Notes under the pieces: generated by a model | What the model saw: the letters and a program-made list of their open reading frames with translations, nothing else | Database searches by the model: none | What the model was told of the DNA's origin: nothing | NCBI GenBank assembly: GCA_021787035.1 | Contig: JAJYMM010000062.1 | Span: forward strand, 25,863-89,862 | Direction of reading: 5' to 3' | Source: Actinomycetes bacterium | GTDB lineage: Bacteria; Actinomycetota; Acidimicrobiia; Acidimicrobiales; Palsa-688 | Length of the DNA stretch: 64,000 nucleotides | Shown here: positions 42,803-50,844 of the stretch, in pieces | How the letters are laid out: each line of letters opens with the position of its first letter | How positions within the stretch are numbered: the first letter of the stretch is position 1 | Translations under genes and position numbers: made by a program

Positions 42803-43623
42803 CGAGCGGGTGCCAGCTGCGAGCGCTCGCCAAGCTCACCTTGTCCCTTCGCGTCGTCGGGGTGCGTGCAGACGGCTACCACCTCCTGGACGCCGAAATG
42901 GTCAATGTGGACTTGGCCGACACGCTGGAGTTCTGCCCGGGGGACGGCTTGGAGGTAGTCGACGGGGGCGCGAGCCTCGGTGGCCACGGGCATGTCCCTG
43001 CCGACGGGACAAACCTGGTTGCTCGGGCGCTCCAACTGGCCGGGGCGCGAGCCAAGGTGCGGTTGGTAAAGAGGGTCCCCGCAGGCGCCGGCCTGGGAGG
43101 TGGTTCCGCGGATGCAGCCGCCGTGCTGCGCTGGGCGAGCCTCGGGGATGCCAACCAGTGCAGCGGTACCGGCGAGAGTGGTTCTCCGAGTTGCGGAGGT
43201 GGCTCGCCTCTTCCCGCCGGCCTAGCGCTCGAGCTCGCATCGAGGCTTGGCTCTGACGTGCCCTTCTGCCTGGCCGGCGGCGGCCGAGCGAGGGTCCAAG
43301 GGGCAGGGGAGCAGCTATTGCCGCTGCCGTTCGACGAGGTGGAAGGCAGGAGCTACACGTTGCTGGTACCCCCCTTCGGGGTCTCCACGGCTCAGGCTTA
43401 TGCAGCCTGGGACGAGCTCCGGCCTGCGCGGGGCGGCTGGGATGGCCCGAACGACCTAGAGCCGGCGGCCCTTCGAGTCGAGCCTCGCCTGGCAGAGTGG
43501 CGAGACCGTCTGGGCAACGCCACGGGCCTGCAGCCGGTCCTCGCCGGGAGCGGGTCGACTTGGTGGGTGCCGGGCGAATGGCCTGGCGACGGGCGGATCG
43601 TGGTGAGGGTGGCTCGCCCGTAA
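42799..43623 (+). CDS. ispE: 4-diphosphocytidyl-2-C-methyl-D-erythritol kinase
   Basis: A 274-residue GHMP kinase of the MEP isoprenoid pathway. It has ALAKLTLSLRVVGVRADGYH at the N-terminus (substrate Lys and DGYH) and the ATP loop PAGAGLGGGSADAAAVLR. A 25-residue Ser/Gly-rich insert (CSGTGESGSPSCGGGSP) sits between the ATP loop and the following helix. It phosphorylates the 2-OH of CDP-methylerythritol. GTG 42799 overlaps the ksgA stop (GTGA). The ksgA-ispE pair is a common actinobacterial arrangement. Confidence 0.93.
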   Translation: MTSGCQLRALAKLTLSLRVVGVRADGYHLLDAEMVNVDLADTLEFCPGDGLEVVDGGASLGGHGHVPADGTNLVARALQLAGARAKVRLVKRVPAGAGLGGGSADAAAVLRWASLGDANQCSGTGESGSPSCGGGSPLPAGLALELASRLGSDVPFCLAGGGRARVQGAGEQLLPLPFDEVEGRSYTLLVPPFGVSTAQAYAAWDELRPARGGWDGPNDLEPAALRVEPRLAEWRDRLGNATGLQPVLAGSGSTWWVPGEWPGDGRIVVRVARP

Positions 43624-43640
43624 TCGTGCGCGCCGCTCGC

Positions 43641-43739
43641 TTACTTGCCGGCCCGCCTCTGCCAGCGAGTGGCCTTCAACATCTTCTTGTGCTTCTTCTT
43701 GCGCATCCGCTTGCGACGCTTTTTGATCAATGATCCCAT
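43641..43739 (-). CDS. ribosomal mini-protein bS22 (AURKAIP1/COX24 domain)
   Basis: A 32-residue, extremely basic protein beginning MGSLIKKRRKRMRKKKHKKM and ending RWQRRAGK, easily missed because of its length. The pattern MGSxIKKRRKRM.KKKH is the actinobacterial small-subunit protein bS22, a relative of the mitochondrial mS38 domain. It binds 16S rRNA near the decoding region in mycobacterial ribosomes. A -10-like TAGGTT lies 10 bases before the ATG, so the message may have almost no leader. It lies 17 bases after the FrhB-family gene on the same strand. Confidence 0.88.
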   Translation of the reverse strand: MGSLIKKRRKRMRKKKHKKMLKATRWQRRAGK

Positions 43740-43756
43740 GGCGGGCCGTTAACCTA

Positions 43757-44914
43757 TCAGGCTTTGCGGGGTGGCACACCGAGGCGCGGTCCACTTGGCG
43801 CGAAATCGGGCCAGCGCCGGCGCGAAACAGTCGACAGCCTCCGCATCAGGTCGAGTGCCTTCGGGTCGTCCTCGCCAGGACGGGCTTCGAGGGCACCGCC
43901 AGCGACCATCTCGTCGATCAGCTCTTGGCCCTGCTGGCTGCGGGTGACCGTGAGCGTCCAGCCCGAGAGCTCGCCTATGCCCCCAGTTGAGATGTCAGCA
44001 TGCTCGGCCGCGAAGTCTGGGCAGGACTTACAACCCTCGCGGGTCCAGGCGTGGCCCTCTTTCAGGGGTACCTCGCGGTAAGAGCCGTCGCGCAACCAGA
44101 CCTGGAACACGCCCTTGATGTTTACCTTCGCGATGTCCTGGCGGCGGATACCGTAATGGGCCTCGAAAAACTCTTCGAAGATCGAGTCGTCGAAGGTCTT
44201 GGAACACATGAGCCCGATCGAGAGCCCGAGGCGCCGGCCCACCTTGCCCGCTTTGCGGGCTTTCATGACGACCGGTGCCGATGCCTGGCAACCCATGCCT
44301 ACGAGGGCCAGCCGCTCGGCCCCGCCGGCGACGGCTTCTGGGTAGGCGAGGGTGTTGGCGGAATAGGTGTAGCGGCTCCCAGCTGTTGCGACGACGTCGG
44401 CGCGGGTGCGGGCGACTGCAGGGACGGCCCTCCAGCTCGTCCCGTCGCCCTCCAAGCTCGACACGAGCGCGGCATCGATGCGGTCGTGCTCAAGGCACCA
44501 GATCAAGATGGCCGACACCACGCCGCCGTCCTGTCCCGCCGCCAGCAGCTCTGGGTCTGTGGAGCGCGCAAGCAGTACTGACCTCTCCATGCCGGGCTGC
44601 TCTTCTGGTTTCCTCGGGCGCCCGAAAAGGAAGTTGTCGGCTTCTGTCTCCCAGTTCCTAAAGCGGGGGCAGGCACGCGTGCAGCTTGTGCAGCCGCGCA
44701 AGCCGTGCGAACAACCGCCCGGGCCTAGTTCATCTTCGAGGTGGAAGGGCTTGTACGCGCCCTCTTCGGTCTTGTAGCCGAGCACGTCGTGAGGGCAGGC
44801 GATGATGCATGAAGCGCAACCCGTGCACAGGCCCGTCGTGATGACCTCGGAGTAGAGCTCGGCCCACTCGGCTTTCCACCTCTCGGGCGCCTGGCGCGCC
44901 TCGGTCAAAGTCAC
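43757..44914 (-). CDS. coenzyme F420 hydrogenase/dehydrogenase beta-subunit (FrhB) family protein
   Basis: A 385-residue protein with two N-terminal iron-sulfur motifs: C30-x2-C33-x2-C36-x3-C40-P (4Fe4S ferredoxin type), then CSHGLRGCTSCTRACPRF. FrhB N and C domains follow, with GQDGGVVSAILIWCLEHDRI, GMGCQASAPV and GCKSCPDFAAEHADIS. The family uses F420 and FAD with Fe-S clusters to move electrons to or from a partner. No hydrogenase or dehydrogenase subunit is adjacent, so the partner is unknown. GTG 44914 lies six bases after TACGCT. The frame is open to 45010. Confidence 0.85.
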   Translation of the reverse strand: MTLTEARQAPERWKAEWAELYSEVITTGLCTGCASCIIACPHDVLGYKTEEGAYKPFHLEDELGPGGCSHGLRGCTSCTRACPRFRNWETEADNFLFGRPRKPEEQPGMERSVLLARSTDPELLAAGQDGGVVSAILIWCLEHDRIDAALVSSLEGDGTSWRAVPAVARTRADVVATAGSRYTYSANTLAYPEAVAGGAERLALVGMGCQASAPVVMKARKAGKVGRRLGLSIGLMCSKTFDDSIFEEFFEAHYGIRRQDIAKVNIKGVFQVWLRDGSYREVPLKEGHAWTREGCKSCPDFAAEHADISTGGIGELSGWTLTVTRSQQGQELIDEMVAGGALEARPGEDDPKALDLMRRLSTVSRRRWPDFAPSGPRLGVPPRKA

Positions 44915-44920
44915 GCCGAT

Positions 44921-44926
44921 AGCGTA
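44921..44926 (-). promoter_or_regulatory. -10-like TACGCT, leaderless start of the FrhB-family gene
   Basis: TACGCT on the minus strand ends exactly six bases before the GTG at 44914. There is no Shine-Dalgarno. Confidence 0.5.
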
Positions 44927-45060
44927 CTCCCTGCTCACCCCCTGGCTGCATTGCTTGCGCCCGCCGGACCTCGAGGCCAGGGTGGCTGCCGTGCCTTTTG
45001 TGGCCGTCACGCGACATCATGGGTCGATGGCCCGGCTTTTGGGTATGTGATCTTGCAGAG

Positions 45061-45672
45061 ATGACGGCTGGGCAGGGGACTCCGAGCGGGCGGGACGACG
45101 GCTTCGGCCGAGCCCAGGTCCGAGATGTAGTGCCGGTCGGCACGCTTAAGCCGATCTATCTCGTTGCCGTCCCGCTCCGGCTCCTAAAGGCCTCCGAAGA
45201 CCACTTCGACGACCTGTTCCGGGAGCTCCAGATCACGATGTTGGGGCGCCGCGAGCCGCTTGCCTCGGCAGTGGGGACCGAGGGCACCGGGCGGCGAGGA
45301 AACCCGCTGGCGGCGCGCACGGGAGGTCAGGTCCAACACCTGGCAGCACTCGGCGCTGAGGTGAAGGCCTACTTGGGCGGGTTCCGTGAGCCGGCTCGGC
45401 GTGCCATCTGGGAGGCATCGCAAACGGGCGCCCACCTTGTCGACATTGACATCGTTGTGGACGCCGCCATGCTCGCGGCGTTGAGGCGGTGCGAGCGCCT
45501 TCTCGTCGGCGCGGCCAAGGCTGCCCGTGCAGGGTACCTGTTGACCGAGCCGCCTGGGCGCGAGGTGGAGGCTTGGCGCAAGTGGGTCACCTACGAGCTG
45601 TCGGGCCAGATGGAAGGCAAGGCCCCCCGGCCATGCCCGTTCCCGCCGCTGCGGGGCAGCTCATTTGCGTGA
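45061..45672 (+). CDS. helical protein of unknown function, possibly stress-signalling module
   Basis: A 203-residue, mostly helical protein without membrane segment. PIYLVAVPLRLLKASEDHFD, then DLFRELQI, in the N-terminal half and VDIDIVVDAAMLAALRRCER with LLTEPPGREVEAWRKWVTYE near the end recall a conserved actinobacterial protein often encoded beside SpoIIE-like phosphatases and anti-sigma kinases. None of those genes is next to it here. I do not assign a function. ATG 45061 is preferred, as residues encoded upstream are not conserved in character. Confidence 0.5.
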   Translation: MTAGQGTPSGRDDGFGRAQVRDVVPVGTLKPIYLVAVPLRLLKASEDHFDDLFRELQITMLGRREPLASAVGTEGTGRRGNPLAARTGGQVQHLAALGAEVKAYLGGFREPARRAIWEASQTGAHLVDIDIVVDAAMLAALRRCERLLVGAAKAARAGYLLTEPPGREVEAWRKWVTYELSGQMEGKAPRPCPFPPLRGSSFA

Positions 45673-45937
45673 TAGCCGCTGTCCGGCCGAGGTGGCAGTG
45701 GAGCCCTGGTCGCCCGTTGCTCAACGGAGGAGGCCGGGTCGTTCTCGGGCGCTCGAGGGCAGCGCCGTGCCTCTTGGCACCGGCGAACCCGTCGGTCAGC
45801 ACATGGTGAGATCTTTTGGCCGCATTGTAAGAACGCGCCGCGGCGTCTCGTCTAATTAGCCAACATTTTACCTCAAGTTAGGCTCGCCAGCGCTAAGGTC
45901 GCTTTCGACAGGCGAACAGGTAGGAGGAGAAATTCAG

Positions 45938-47782
45938 GTGCCCCGTCTTTTATCACGTACGCGCGCGCGGTGCGCAATAAAGTGCGCGTTTCCTGCGACA
46001 GCGGCGCTATTCGCTGTGACCTTTGGCAGCGTGCCGCTTGCATACGGGTACGCGCGTCCCCAGCAGGCCAGCCAAGGAGGTTACCTCACGGTATCCGCGT
46101 GCTGCAGTTTCGGCACTTACTCCTACAACGAGTTCAACCCTAACGCTCTCGGCCTCATGAAAAATTGGGCCCTGCTCCCACTGGCGGTGGAGGACTACCC
46201 GAGCCTGAGTAATTTCACGCCCGTGCTCGCCAGCTCCTGGTCGGTAGAGGGCCAGCAGCTAGCCGTCCACATCCGTCGCGGAGTCAACTGGCAAGACGGC
46301 CGCCCGGTGACTAGCACCGACGTCTACGATACGGCCCTTCTTGACGGCACTAACGACAGCACGTTTTGGGACGATATTTCAAACGTGAGCATGCCCAACT
46401 CGAGTGAGGTGGTGTTCACGGTGCGGGCAAAAGAATCTCCAGTGCTGGCTGAAGACGCCATTTTCACGGAGCTCTATGTGGTCCCGTCAAGCGTATACGG
46501 GCGGTTTGTCACGCCGTCACTCAAGGCCGACGAGGTTGCTTATTACGCCACGGCAGCCGTAAACGCGGCGGCCGCTTCGAAGATGCCACAGGAGAAGGCG
46601 ATTGCCGCCGACTTCAAGGGCCTCGCGAGCTACGATGTTACCGACGTCGTCGGTGACGGGCCCTTCGAGCTCAGCAACATTACGTCTTCTGAAGCGCAGT
46701 TGGTGAAGTGGGATGGCTACTACGACGCGTCCAAGGTCCACGTGGCTGGCGTTGACTACTACGACGAGGCCAACCAGGCCGTCTACCCGCTCCTCACTTC
46801 GGGCGTGTTGCAGTTCACGAGCGTTGAGCTCCCCGCGCCCCTGCTCCGGCGCTGGACGGCAACACCAGGCTCGGAGATGTTCGCGCACCCGACTTCGGGC
46901 CTCGTCATGGCTTTCAACAACCAGAGGTACCCCTTCAACCAGGTGCAGGTCCGCCAGGCCCTCGCATATGTAATACCTCGGGCCACTATGGCGGCGGACA
47001 CCTACGGCACGGAGCGCGACGCAGCGGGCATGGCCGAGGCGACCCCCGATGGTCTTCCAGGGTACCTCCAGGCGGAGTACCTGACCCCCGCAGAGGTCGC
47101 GCAACTCAACCGCTACCCGGTCGACGAGGCGAAAGCGGCCTCACTGCTTGAGTCGGTCGGGTTCCACAAGAAGGGGGGGCAGTGGCTTACCGCGCACGGC
47201 CAGCCCTTTACCTTTACCCTCGATGCCGAGTCCGGGGCATCCGACGTCCAGACGGCCTTCTCGGTCGCGGCCGAGGCCCTTGGAGGGTTCGGGATAAAGG
47301 CCTCGGTGGAGGATGTGGCGCAGGCGACGCTGCAGGCCGATGAGCTAGACGGCGACTTCAGCGCGGCTTTCGAGGAACCCGGCGGCGTGAACCCGCTGTA
47401 TGTCTTCGACCAAGAGCTCGGTACTACCAACAACTTCCCTGCCCTCGGCAGCTATGCGGGCGATAAGGGCCTCGGGTTCGGGCCCACTTCCTCTGTACCG
47501 GGTCTCGGCATGGTCAATGTCTCCCAGGCCATAGACCGCGAAGAGGTGGTCACCCCGCCGGGACCGGTCATGGACCGGTTGGTGTGGGACTGGGCGCGCC
47601 TGGTCAACGAGCAGGTACCGTACCTCTGGTACGCGACCAAGGTCTACCAGCTCTCCTACTCCACTTCGCAGTTCTCCGACTGGCCCGCGCAGACGAGCCC
47701 GCTTTGGGACATAATGTCGGCCAACCGTGACGCCGGGCTCGTATTGGCGATCACGGAGGGGTACCTGCGGCCGCGGTCCTAA
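45938..47782 (+). CDS. peptide/nickel-type ABC transporter substrate-binding protein (family 5)
   Basis: A 614-residue DppA/OppA-type binding protein with a Sec signal peptide (~residues 1-40, ending near VPLAYGYA). It has the family 5 signature SSWSVEGQQLAVHIRRGVNW ... TDVYDTALL, and later ALAYVIPRATMAADTYG. The ligand may be a peptide, opine, oligosaccharide or similar. No lipobox is visible. Two cysteines in VSACCSF lie early in the mature part. GTG with TAGGAGGAG upstream. It is the first gene of an operon with two permeases, two ATPases and a phosphoesterase. Confidence 0.88.
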   Translation: MPRLLSRTRARCAIKCAFPATAALFAVTFGSVPLAYGYARPQQASQGGYLTVSACCSFGTYSYNEFNPNALGLMKNWALLPLAVEDYPSLSNFTPVLASSWSVEGQQLAVHIRRGVNWQDGRPVTSTDVYDTALLDGTNDSTFWDDISNVSMPNSSEVVFTVRAKESPVLAEDAIFTELYVVPSSVYGRFVTPSLKADEVAYYATAAVNAAAASKMPQEKAIAADFKGLASYDVTDVVGDGPFELSNITSSEAQLVKWDGYYDASKVHVAGVDYYDEANQAVYPLLTSGVLQFTSVELPAPLLRRWTATPGSEMFAHPTSGLVMAFNNQRYPFNQVQVRQALAYVIPRATMAADTYGTERDAAGMAEATPDGLPGYLQAEYLTPAEVAQLNRYPVDEAKAASLLESVGFHKKGGQWLTAHGQPFTFTLDAESGASDVQTAFSVAAEALGGFGIKASVEDVAQATLQADELDGDFSAAFEEPGGVNPLYVFDQELGTTNNFPALGSYAGDKGLGFGPTSSVPGLGMVNVSQAIDREEVVTPPGPVMDRLVWDWARLVNEQVPYLWYATKVYQLSYSTSQFSDWPAQTSPLWDIMSANRDAGLVLAITEGYLRPRS

Positions 47783-48874
47783 GTGGCCCGGCACCCTGCG
47801 GACGAGGTGAATGGAGCGATGGCCGACGCGTTGTTGCGCTCGCGGGGGACCAGAGTGCCCGACGCCGTGGCTCCCGAGGTGATGTCAGTCTCCGATTCGG
47901 AGGCCGTCGTCTTCGTGGGAAGTAGCCAGCGCCGCTATGAAGGCCTGAAGCCCGGAACGGAGTACTCCTACGGCGGGTTGTCCTGGCGTACGCTGTCGCC
48001 TCCAGGCGGCGAGCGCCTGGCGACCGTGGCGACGGTCAACGACACGCACTTCGGTGAGGAGGAGTGCGGCCTAGCAGAGCTGGACATCGGGCCTGTACTG
48101 TCGGTGGGGCCGGGCGAAGATCCGTACCCGGAAGTGATGAACCGCGGCGCCGTCGCCGAGATAGCGTCTATAGGCCCTGATGCCGTCGTGGTCAAGGGTG
48201 ACCTCACCTCGACGGGCCAACGTGAGCAGTATGCCCTTTTCGAGGCGTGCTACCGGCCGACTTTCGGGGACAGCCTTTTCGTTACGCTCGGCAACCACGA
48301 CAACCGCCCGGAGGGGAAGGCATTCGAGGTCCCCCCGGTCCAAGAGGTGACCTTGCCCGGAGCGGTCCTCGCCATCTTGGACACCACCGTCCCAGAGGGG
48401 GGCGGTGGGTGCCTCACCAAGGACCAGCTTGGTTGGCTTGACGAGCTCGGGTCACGTGCGGACAGGCCCGTAATGGTCTTCGGCCACCACCCCTGCTGGC
48501 AGGCTGACGCGTTCCGCTGGGCCACCAAGCCCAACGCCCTCGACCTCGACAGTTCCCTCGCGCTCATGGGTGCCTTCCGGCGCAGGCCGAAGCTCGTCGG
48601 CTATTTCTGTGGGCACACGCACCGTAATGCATTGCGCCGCTTCGAACCCGCCGGGCCCGCCCCCTTTGTCGAGGTGGCGTGCGTGAAGGACTTCCCGGGG
48701 TCGTGGGCGGAGTACCGCATATTCGAAGGAGGGATCCTCCAGGTACATCACAGGATCTGTTCTCCGGAGGCACTCGCGTGGAGCGAGCGGTGCCGGAGCA
48801 TGTTCGCTGGCCAGTACCCCGCCTACGCGCTGGGCGAGCTGTCCGACCGATGCTTCGTGCTCCCCCTGGATTGA
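47783..48874 (+). CDS. metallophosphoesterase within the ABC operon
   Basis: A 363-residue calcineurin-like phosphoesterase beginning immediately after the binding-protein stop. Motifs: ATVNDTHFG, KGDLTS, LGNHDN, FGHHPC and CGHTHRN, a complete two-metal site. The tail KDFPGSWAEYRIFEGGILQV ... LSDRCF matches the paralog at 29906-31336. No signal peptide is seen, so it acts inside the cell, presumably on the compound imported by this ABC system. That would make the ligand a phosphoester or a compound that becomes one. GTG 47783 or ATG 47819 may be the start. Confidence 0.85.
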   Translation: MARHPADEVNGAMADALLRSRGTRVPDAVAPEVMSVSDSEAVVFVGSSQRRYEGLKPGTEYSYGGLSWRTLSPPGGERLATVATVNDTHFGEEECGLAELDIGPVLSVGPGEDPYPEVMNRGAVAEIASIGPDAVVVKGDLTSTGQREQYALFEACYRPTFGDSLFVTLGNHDNRPEGKAFEVPPVQEVTLPGAVLAILDTTVPEGGGGCLTKDQLGWLDELGSRADRPVMVFGHHPCWQADAFRWATKPNALDLDSSLALMGAFRRRPKLVGYFCGHTHRNALRRFEPAGPAPFVEVACVKDFPGSWAEYRIFEGGILQVHHRICSPEALAWSERCRSMFAGQYPAYALGELSDRCFVLPLD

Positions 48875-48910
48875 CCCCGGGAGCGGAGAGAAGGAAGGCG
48901 CGCGTAGAAA

Positions 48911-49990
48911 GTGGTTGCCTACGTAGCAAGAAGGTTGGCGGGCGCTGCCGCCGTCGTCTACTTGGTCGTGACGATTTCGTTTTTCATGGTCCGCCTGATG
49001 CCAGGCAATGCCGTATCCGCGCTCGAGGCGAGCCTGCGCTCACAAGGGGGGATGACGCCCCAAGAAATCCAGCAACAAGTCAGCGAGATCTACGGCGTCA
49101 TGCCGCACTCACCGGTCTGGCGCCAGTACCTGAGTTATATAGGCAATGTCGCGCGGGGCGATCTCGGGCGCTCCGTGCTGAACCCCTCCGAGAGCGTCGC
49201 CCACATCATCTTGGGCGCGCTGCCCTGGACGATCTTCCTGGTCGGTACGGCTCTCATGATCAGCTTCGTTCTAGGGACGGCCCTCGGTGCTGCTATGGCA
49301 ATGTTCCGCACGAGCCGTCTCTGCCAGTTGGTTAGCTTCATCGCCTCGGTTGCGAGCGCTGTACCCAACTACCTCGTGGCGATCGTCCTCCTCTACGAGC
49401 TGGCTGACATGCACCGGTTTTTCCCCGTTTCTGGCGCCTACTCGGTCAATGTCAGGCCAGGGTGGTCGCTCGCGTTTATAGGGAGCGTTTTGTACCACGG
49501 GGTGCTCCCGATCTCGGCTTATGTCGTCACCTCCTTCGGCGGATGGGCGCTCGCCATGAAGGGCAGTTCGGTATCTTGTCTCGAGGCCGAGTACGTCCGG
49601 GTGGCCAAGGCATGGGGCCTCTCCGACTGGCGCGTTACGCGGTCCTACGTTGGTCGCAACTCGATGTTGCCCATGGTGACGATGCTCGCCCTGTCGCTCG
49701 GGTTCATGGTAGGCGGCTCTGTTTTCGTAGAGACCTATTTCTCGTACCCGGGCATCGGCTATTACCTGATCCAAGCTGTCAACTCGCGGGACTACTCGGT
49801 GATGATGGGATGTTTCATGTTGATCACGGTCGCGGTGGTGCTGGCCAACCTCTTCGTTGACCTCTTCTACCCGTTGGTCGACCCCCGCATCGCCCGACCG
49901 AGGGGAGGGCGCGCGAGCGTACCCGGCGCGCTTCCTGTTCCAGGAAAGGGCGCCCAGGGACCGGGAAGCCTGGTCGGGGTGGAGGCCTGA
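48911..49990 (+). CDS. ABC transporter permease (DppB/OppB type)
   Basis: A 359-residue permease with six helices and the typical large first extracytoplasmic loop of DppB. The EAA loop is SCLEAEYVRVAKAWGLSDWR. The N-terminus VAYVARRLAGAAAVVYLVVT followed by FFMVRLMPG is a family hallmark. GTG start with AGAAGGAAGG upstream. The C-terminal ~30 residues are a Pro/Gly-rich tail. It overlaps the next permease gene by one base (TGATG). Confidence 0.9.
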   Translation: MVAYVARRLAGAAAVVYLVVTISFFMVRLMPGNAVSALEASLRSQGGMTPQEIQQQVSEIYGVMPHSPVWRQYLSYIGNVARGDLGRSVLNPSESVAHIILGALPWTIFLVGTALMISFVLGTALGAAMAMFRTSRLCQLVSFIASVASAVPNYLVAIVLLYELADMHRFFPVSGAYSVNVRPGWSLAFIGSVLYHGVLPISAYVVTSFGGWALAMKGSSVSCLEAEYVRVAKAWGLSDWRVTRSYVGRNSMLPMVTMLALSLGFMVGGSVFVETYFSYPGIGYYLIQAVNSRDYSVMMGCFMLITVAVVLANLFVDLFYPLVDPRIARPRGGRASVPGALPVPGKGAQGPGSLVGVEA

Positions 49991-50844
49991 TGCGACGCGC
50001 CCTTCGGGACCTGTGGCGCATTTGCAGGTCCGACAAAGCGGCCCTCGCGGGCGGTCTCGTCGTCGTCTTGTACCTCCTCGTCGCGGTCCTCGGGCCGTAC
50101 CTCGCCTCGCCTGGTGGCCTGCAAAGCCCGGCCAACGCCAATCTCGGCCCTTCCCTTCAGCATCCCCTCGGCACCGACCCGCTTGGTCACGACGTCTTCG
50201 CCAGTATCGTCGTCGGGACCCGGCCGGTCATGCTGGTCGGCGTCCTGGCGGCCGGCATCACGGTCTTCATCGGTGTGGCCGTAGGGCTGCTATCTGGCTA
50301 CCTTGGCGGGTTGGTGGACGCGGCGTTGATGAGGGTCGTGGACATCTTCCTCACGATCCCAGGCTTGCCGCTCATCATCGTTATCGCCGCAATAGTGCAC
50401 ACGACGAGCCCGGTCGTCTTGGCCGTCGTGCTCTCCGTCACGGCGTGGGCGGGCCTGGCCCGCGCGGTGCGCTCGCAAGCTCTCTCCCTCAGGGAAGCCG
50501 AGTTCGTGGAGGCCGCAAGGGTGCAGGGGCTCCCCCTCGGCCAGATCATCGTGCGCCAGCTGCTGCCGAACGTCGGGCCCTACGTAGCGATCCACTTCCT
50601 CCTCGACGTGACCGGGGCTATCTACGCAGAGGTGGGCCTCTTCCTGCTCGGCGTCGCGCCCATCACGGGCACCAACTGGGGCGAAATGATCAACTCGGCA
50701 ATGTCGGAGGGCGCACTTTACTCTTCGAGCAGCGTCGTCTACCTGCTCTCGCCTATGGCAGCGATTGTCGTGTTGCAGGTGGCGTTCGTCTTTTTCGCGC
50801 GGGCTCTCGACACGTTGTTCAACCCGAGGCTCCGCTCGCAGTGA
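49990..50844 (+). CDS. ABC transporter permease (DppC/OppC type)
   Basis: A 284-residue permease, partner of the DppB-type protein. It shows LGTDPLGHDVFASIVVGTRP, the DppC signature, and the coupling loop REAEFVEAARVQGLPLGQII. It has about six membrane helices. Translation is coupled to the upstream gene through TGATG and to the downstream ATPase gene through a GTGA overlap. Confidence 0.92.
   Translation: MRRALRDLWRICRSDKAALAGGLVVVLYLLVAVLGPYLASPGGLQSPANANLGPSLQHPLGTDPLGHDVFASIVVGTRPVMLVGVLAAGITVFIGVAVGLLSGYLGGLVDAALMRVVDIFLTIPGLPLIIVIAAIVHTTSPVVLAVVLSVTAWAGLARAVRSQALSLREAEFVEAARVQGLPLGQIIVRQLLPNVGPYVAIHFLLDVTGAIYAEVGLFLLGVAPITGTNWGEMINSAMSEGALYSSSSVVYLLSPMAAIVVLQVAFVFFARALDTLFNPRLRSQ

Noticed and set aside
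45873..45891. DtxR/IdeR-like iron box (TTAGGCT core) before the family 5 binding protein
   Set aside because: Only about 12 of 19 positions match the palindromic consensus and the right half is poor. Not enough to call a site.
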